Position numbers and translations under genes: made by a program. Below the pieces are notes generated by a model. That model did no database searches, had not been told where the DNA came from, and saw nothing but the letters and a program-made list of their open reading frames with translations. Shown one piece after another: positions 6,039 to 8,534 of a stretch of DNA of 8,534 nt (positions are counted from its first letter, which is position 1; every line of letters starts with the position of its first letter). The stretch lies in NCBI GenBank assembly GCA_947440875.1, contig CANETG010000102.1, forward strand, positions 1-8,534. The letters run 5' to 3'. The DNA is from Bacteriovoracaceae bacterium. GTDB taxonomy: Bacteria > Bdellovibrionota > Bacteriovoracia > Bacteriovoracales > Bacteriovoracaceae.

Positions 6039-6054
6039 AGCAACCTGGGTGACA
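6039..6054 (-). promoter_or_regulatory. Candidate sigma-54 (RpoN) -24/-12 promoter of the flgF operon
   Basis: Minus strand TGTCAC-CCAGG-TTGCT against the sigma-54 consensus TGGCAC-N5-TTGC(A/T). Ten of eleven defined positions match and the spacing between the -24 and -12 dinucleotides is exact. The one mismatch is the second G of the -24 GG, normally a strongly preserved base, which lowers confidence. Transcription would start near 6028, giving a leader of about 43 nt before the flgF ATG. Rod, hook and ring operons depend on sigma-54 in many polar-flagellated bacteria, which makes the site plausible in context. Confidence 0.5.
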
Positions 6055-6084
6055 GAAACCTAGCATAGGCAATTTACACCACCA

Positions 6085-6138
6085 CGGCTAAGCCGCTGAT
6101 AACTTGTCGATGAGAACCCACTGTGGGATGATCGATCA
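6085..6138. promoter_or_regulatory. Cluster of three short palindromes between flgF and xseB
   Basis: CGGCT-A-AGCCG at 6085-6095, CCCAC-T-GTGGG at 6117-6127 and the perfect TGATCGATCA at 6129-6138. Relative to the proposed flgF start near 6028 they fall about 57-110 bp upstream, a range where sigma-54 activators (NtrC/FlrC/FleQ type) can bind. They also lie immediately before xseB and could serve that gene. The arms are short, so some may be chance. Confidence 0.35.
6104..6132 (+). promoter_or_regulatory. Weak candidate sigma-70 promoter for xseB
   Basis: TTGTCG (6104-6109), a 17-bp spacer and GATGAT (6127-6132), each matching 4 of 6 consensus bases. Transcription would start close to 6139, almost on the ATG at 6144, which favours the later xseB start at 6174. 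Matches of this quality are common by chance. Confidence 0.25.
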
Positions 6139-6163
6139 GACAAATGAGTGTCAAAAGCAAGAC

Positions 6164-6168
6164 GGAAG
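6164..6168 (+). promoter_or_regulatory. Ribosome binding site favouring the 6174 start of xseB
   Basis: GGAAG 5 nt before the ATG at 6174. The in-frame ATG at 6144 has no comparable purine-rich site in front of it. Confidence 0.55.
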
Positions 6169-6173
6169 CACCA

Positions 6174-6395
6174 ATGAGTGGGAAAAATAGTTCACATGAC
6201 TTTGAAAGTTCTTTGAAGGAGCTAGAAAAAATAGTCCGAGAGCTTGAGTCAGGTGATGTGAATTTAGATGAAAGTTTAAAAAAATTTGAGAAAGGTATCG
6301 AACTCTATAAAGAGTGTCGCCAGACACTTCAGACTGCCGAAAAGAAAATCAAAATCCTGAGTGATAGCCTCAAAGAAATAGATTACAAAGAGTAA
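6174..6395 (+). CDS. xseB: Exodeoxyribonuclease VII small subunit XseB
   Basis: 73 residues from the preferred ATG at 6174 (83 from the ATG at 6144). XseB is the small helical subunit of exonuclease VII, which with XseA degrades single-stranded DNA to short oligonucleotides in the cytoplasm. The whole chain follows the family pattern: FESSLKELEKIVRELESGDV (10-29), LDESLKKFEKGIELYKECRQ (31-50), TLQTAEKKIKIL (51-62). That is F..L..LE.IV..LE.G...L.ES...FE.G..L...C...L..AE.KI..L. Two helices separated by the SGDVNLDES turn are expected. The 6174 start is chosen for its ribosome binding site; the 6144 start would add a polar N-terminal stretch without family support. xseA, often adjacent, is not in the window. 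The gene is divergent from the flagellar operon and 60 bp ahead of the PBP gene, with which it may be co-transcribed. Confidence 0.93.
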   Translation: MSGKNSSHDFESSLKELEKIVRELESGDVNLDESLKKFEKGIELYKECRQTLQTAEKKIKILSDSLKEIDYKE

Positions 6396-6419
6396 CCTTT
6401 CATAAATCGAGATTTCCCA

Positions 6420-6425
6420 TAAAAT
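6420..6425 (+). promoter_or_regulatory. Possible -10 box for the PBP gene
   Basis: TAAAAT in the 60-bp xseB-PBP gap matches the sigma-70 -10 consensus at 5 of 6 bases, but the hexamer 17 bp upstream (CTTTCA) matches the -35 box at only 3 of 6. The gap shows no terminator after xseB, so read-through from xseB is at least as likely. Confidence 0.2.
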
Positions 6426-6443
6426 AGACCTAACTTTTCGAAC

Positions 6444-6449
6444 GAAGGA
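6444..6449 (+). promoter_or_regulatory. Ribosome binding site that sets the TTG start of the PBP gene
   Basis: GAAGGA, 6 nt before the TTG at 6456. A second TTG at 6450 touches the site and is too close to be used. The in-frame stop at 6420-6422 rules out any longer reading. Confidence 0.7.
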
Positions 6450-6455
6450 TTGTCC

Positions 6456-8534
6456 TTGAAACGTCTTGTTAAGACTCTCGCCGCTCTTGCGGTTCTTTTT
6501 CTGTTAGGTATTGGAACGATCATTGGGATTTTCTTTTATATTTCGCTAGATCTGCCTCAGATTAACTCTCTAAAAGATTATAATCCTCCCATGAACTCGA
6601 AAATCCTCTCGCGTGATGGTGAGGTTTTACTCGATATAGGTATTGAAACACGTGAAGTTGTTCCATTTGATAAAATACCTAAAAAAGTAGTCGATGCTTT
6701 TCTGGCAGCTGAAGATGATAATTTTTTTCATCACCAGGGAATTGATTATCTCGGTATTGTTCGCGCCTTTGTTGTGAACATGAAAGAGGGGCGACTAGTT
6801 CAGGGTGGGTCAACGATTACCCAGCAGGTAGCAAAATCTTTTCTCCTTACCAAGGAAAGAACAATTTCACGTAAAGTGAAAGATCTTCTCCTTGCTCGCA
6901 AAATTGAAGAAAAATTTACTAAAGAAGAAATTCTTTTTCTCTATCTCAACCAAGTTTATCTTGGAGGTGGTTACTACGGGGTAAAAGCTGCCTTCAAAGG
7001 ATATTTTGCTAAAGATCTCGCGGATGCGACACCGGCTGAATGCGCACTCGTTGCAGGCTTATTAGTGGCTCCAGGTAAATATTCCCCTTACGTCAATCCA
7101 CACCAGGCAAAGATTCGTCAGCGTTACGTTTTAAAGCGCCTCTTCGAAACAGGGAAAATCAATAACGATGAGTACGAAAAATCATTAGCTGAAGATATTA
7201 AGATGCGAATCCGTCGCACCAATGAACTCAAAGGAGGTCACTTCACTGACTGGGTTAGGCAGGAGGTGATGAAATCAGTTGGGATTGACGAATTCCTTAA
7301 TAATGGATTCACCGTTCAAACGACTCTTGATTGGTCGCTCCAGTCAAAAGCAGAAAAAGTGGTCAAACAAAGAGTCAAAGAACTAGATAAGAGGCAGGGC
7401 TATGGCGGGCCAGTAAAGAACTTTTCTTCAGAGGAAGAAATTTCACAATACATCATAAGTCAGAGAAAAAAAATTCTGCGAGAGCAGTCGACTTACTTTA
7501 TGTTCAGCCCGGAAGGGAAAAACATATTTGAGTTTCATGAAGATGATGATTCTCTCCAGAAAAACATAACTTATTTTGAGGACGAGAAAGAAAAGTTGAA
7601 TGAAAGATTCCGTGGGCTAGTCGATATTGGTAACGTGGCTAAAGACCCCTTCGTTGACTTCCTTCAGATCGGCAAAACCTACTCCGCCATCGTTCTGAAT
7701 GTTGATGATAATAAAAGAACAGTCCTGGTCAGCGTTGGTGGATCAAGAGCGATCATAGCGGAAAGTGGTTTTGATTGGGCCCATGAAAGAAAGTTCAGTG
7801 AGAATCCACTTTATTTTAATCCAGTAAAAGTTCCATCCAAAATCCTCAAGCGCGGTGACAATATTTTAGTTCAGGTTGAGGAAAAGAATGTTTCTTCAGA
7901 GTCACTAATCTCGGCAGAGTTTTTTAAAAAATATAAAGATAAGACCTTGCGAAGTCTTCTTGCTCGTCAAAAATTCTTTAAGGTAAAATTGGATCAAGAC
8001 CCCGAAGTCGAGGGCGCACTCATTGCGATGAATGCTAACAACGGCGAAATTATTACTCTCATTGGTGGAGTTGATTTCCAAAAATCTCAATTCAACCGCG
8101 CCATCCAATCTTCTCGCCAGCCTGGCTCATCATTTAAACCTTTCATTTATGCCGCAGCCCTAGAGAATGGTTACAAGCCGAATACGATTTTGATGGATAC
8201 CCCCCAGGCACTTGGAGGAGTTGACGATTCTTTAAGCTGGAAGCCACGTAATTACGACGGCGAATTTAATGGCCCCATGACTCTAAGAAATGCTCTTGAA
8301 GTGAGTCGCAATATTCCTACTGTGAGATTAGTCCAAGACCTTGGAGTTAATAAAATAAATTCTTTCGTCGAAAGATTTCATCTTTCTGCTGAGCTTCCTC
8401 GAGACATGTCACTTTCTTTGGGTTCGTTCGGAATCAGTCTCGCTGAATTAACTAAGGGGTACGCAGTATTTCCCAATGGAGGGCGCGCTATTCGTTTAGT
8501 TCACATCACCTCTATTAAAGATAGAAGCGGAAAA
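6456..8534 (+). CDS. mrcA: Class A penicillin-binding protein, PBP1A type (C-terminal end outside window)
   Basis: Bifunctional peptidoglycan synthase anchored in the inner membrane; 693 codons are visible and the frame is open at the right edge. Residues 1-31 are a short basic start plus one membrane helix. The glycosyltransferase domain (GT51, about 55-225) has the catalytic Glu86 in AAEDDNFFHHQGID, then QGGSTITQQVAK (116-127), RKVKD (139-143) and YLNQVYLGGGYYG (163-175). A regulatory, OB-like linker follows (about 305-520). The transpeptidase domain has S558-S-F-K561 in RQPGSSFKPF and S617-R-N in EVSRNIPTVRL; the KTG motif lies beyond the window. Glu86 to Ser558 is 472 residues, against about 379 in E. 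coli PBP1A as I remember its active sites, so the linker is about 90 residues longer, with acidic stretches such as HEDDDS and EDEKEK. The start is TTG with a good ribosome binding site. A PBP1A-type name fits better than PBP1B or 1C, but the symbol is by similarity only. Confidence 0.92.
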   Translation, partial: MKRLVKTLAALAVLFLLGIGTIIGIFFYISLDLPQINSLKDYNPPMNSKILSRDGEVLLDIGIETREVVPFDKIPKKVVDAFLAAEDDNFFHHQGIDYLGIVRAFVVNMKEGRLVQGGSTITQQVAKSFLLTKERTISRKVKDLLLARKIEEKFTKEEILFLYLNQVYLGGGYYGVKAAFKGYFAKDLADATPAECALVAGLLVAPGKYSPYVNPHQAKIRQRYVLKRLFETGKINNDEYEKSLAEDIKMRIRRTNELKGGHFTDWVRQEVMKSVGIDEFLNNGFTVQTTLDWSLQSKAEKVVKQRVKELDKRQGYGGPVKNFSSEEEISQYIISQRKKILREQSTYFMFSPEGKNIFEFHEDDDSLQKNITYFEDEKEKLNERFRGLVDIGNVAKDPFVDFLQIGKTYSAIVLNVDDNKRTVLVSVGGSRAIIAESGFDWAHERKFSENPLYFNPVKVPSKILKRGDNILVQVEEKNVSSESLISAEFFKKYKDKTLRSLLARQKFFKVKLDQDPEVEGALIAMNANNGEIITLIGGVDFQKSQFNRAIQSSRQPGSSFKPFIYAAALENGYKPNTILMDTPQALGGVDDSLSWKPRNYDGEFNGPMTLRNALEVSRNIPTVRLVQDLGVNKINSFVERFHLSAELPRDMSLSLGSFGISLAELTKGYAVFPNGGRAIRLVHITSIKDRSGK

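Larger units (their letters stand above)
6008..6076 (-). repeat. Imperfect tandem repeat of about 32 bp upstream of flgF
   Basis: Two copies, 6046-6076 (31 bp) and 6008-6039 (32 bp), on the minus strand. Each begins TAAA(A)TT(T)GCCTA, has 7 or 8 unlike bases, and ends TTCTGTC-A/G-CCCA, where 11 of 12 bases agree. The copies are offset by 37-38 bp. They flank and partly contain the sigma-54-like element. They look like a local duplication of promoter or operator DNA, kept at both ends and diverged in the middle. Confidence 0.6.

Noticed and set aside
6144..6173. xseB start at the earlier ATG (6144)
   Set aside because: It has no ribosome binding site and adds 10 polar residues outside the family pattern. 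It cannot be excluded, so it is noted in the gene entry.
7905..8108. Open frame of 67 codons on the minus strand inside the PBP gene
   Set aside because: It is antisense to a continuous PBP1A-type frame and has no recognisable content.
1..8534. Search for a new defence, mobile or biosynthetic system
   Set aside because: Every stretch over 300 bp is taken up by a recognisable flagellar, exonuclease VII or cell-wall gene. There are no spaced direct repeats of CRISPR type, no transposase or integrase, and no tRNA or attachment-site duplications that I could see.

Overview
The window is an ordinary chromosomal stretch of a flagellated Gram-negative bacterium. It holds one long flagellar operon on the minus strand (left about 70%) and two housekeeping genes on the plus strand (right about 30%). 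A Gram-negative envelope is shown by genes for the periplasmic P ring (flgI), the outer-membrane L-ring lipoprotein (flgH) and the periplasmic P-ring chaperone (flgA). By eye the GC content is in the low 40s percent. The gene order flgF-G-A-H-I-J-M-N-K, a muramidase-less FlgJ and a divergent FlgH suggest a delta-proteobacterial type lineage, possibly Bdellovibrionota; that placement is inference and is not proven by anything here.

Minus-strand operon, in transcription order from right to left: flgF (5985-5143, proximal rod), flgG (5130-4345, distal rod), flgA (4341-3472, P-ring chaperone), flgH (3475-2702, L ring), flgI (2701-1703, P ring), a 106-bp gap with a G/C-tract stem-loop, flgJ (1596-1231, rod-binding domain only), flgM (1234-908, anti-sigma-28), flgN (885-382, chaperone for hook-associated proteins) and the first 122 codons of flgK (366 to the left edge, hook-filament junction). 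The genes abut or overlap by 4 bp at most junctions (flgA/flgH, flgH/flgI, flgJ/flgM), so they are very likely co-transcribed and translationally coupled. The operon supplies the parts that carry the flagellar axle through the peptidoglycan and outer membrane, then the checkpoint regulator and chaperone for the switch to filament assembly.

The divergent control region (about 5986-6173) is the least ordinary part of the window. It has a near-consensus sigma-54-type -24/-12 element directed at flgF, an imperfect tandem duplication of about 32 bp around it, a GC-rich stem-loop at the predicted 5' end of the flgF mRNA, and three short palindromes upstream.

Plus strand: xseB (6174-6395, exonuclease VII small subunit), then after 60 bp a class A penicillin-binding protein of the PBP1A type (6456 to the right edge, truncated by the window), begun by a TTG codon with a good ribosome binding site. 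The region between its glycosyltransferase and transpeptidase domains appears longer than in the E. coli protein.

I found no CRISPR array, mobile element, tRNA, rRNA, defence system or biosynthetic cluster. I do not think the window holds a novel system. The items most worth checking are the flgF control region, the altered FlgH and the stem-loop between flgI and flgJ.
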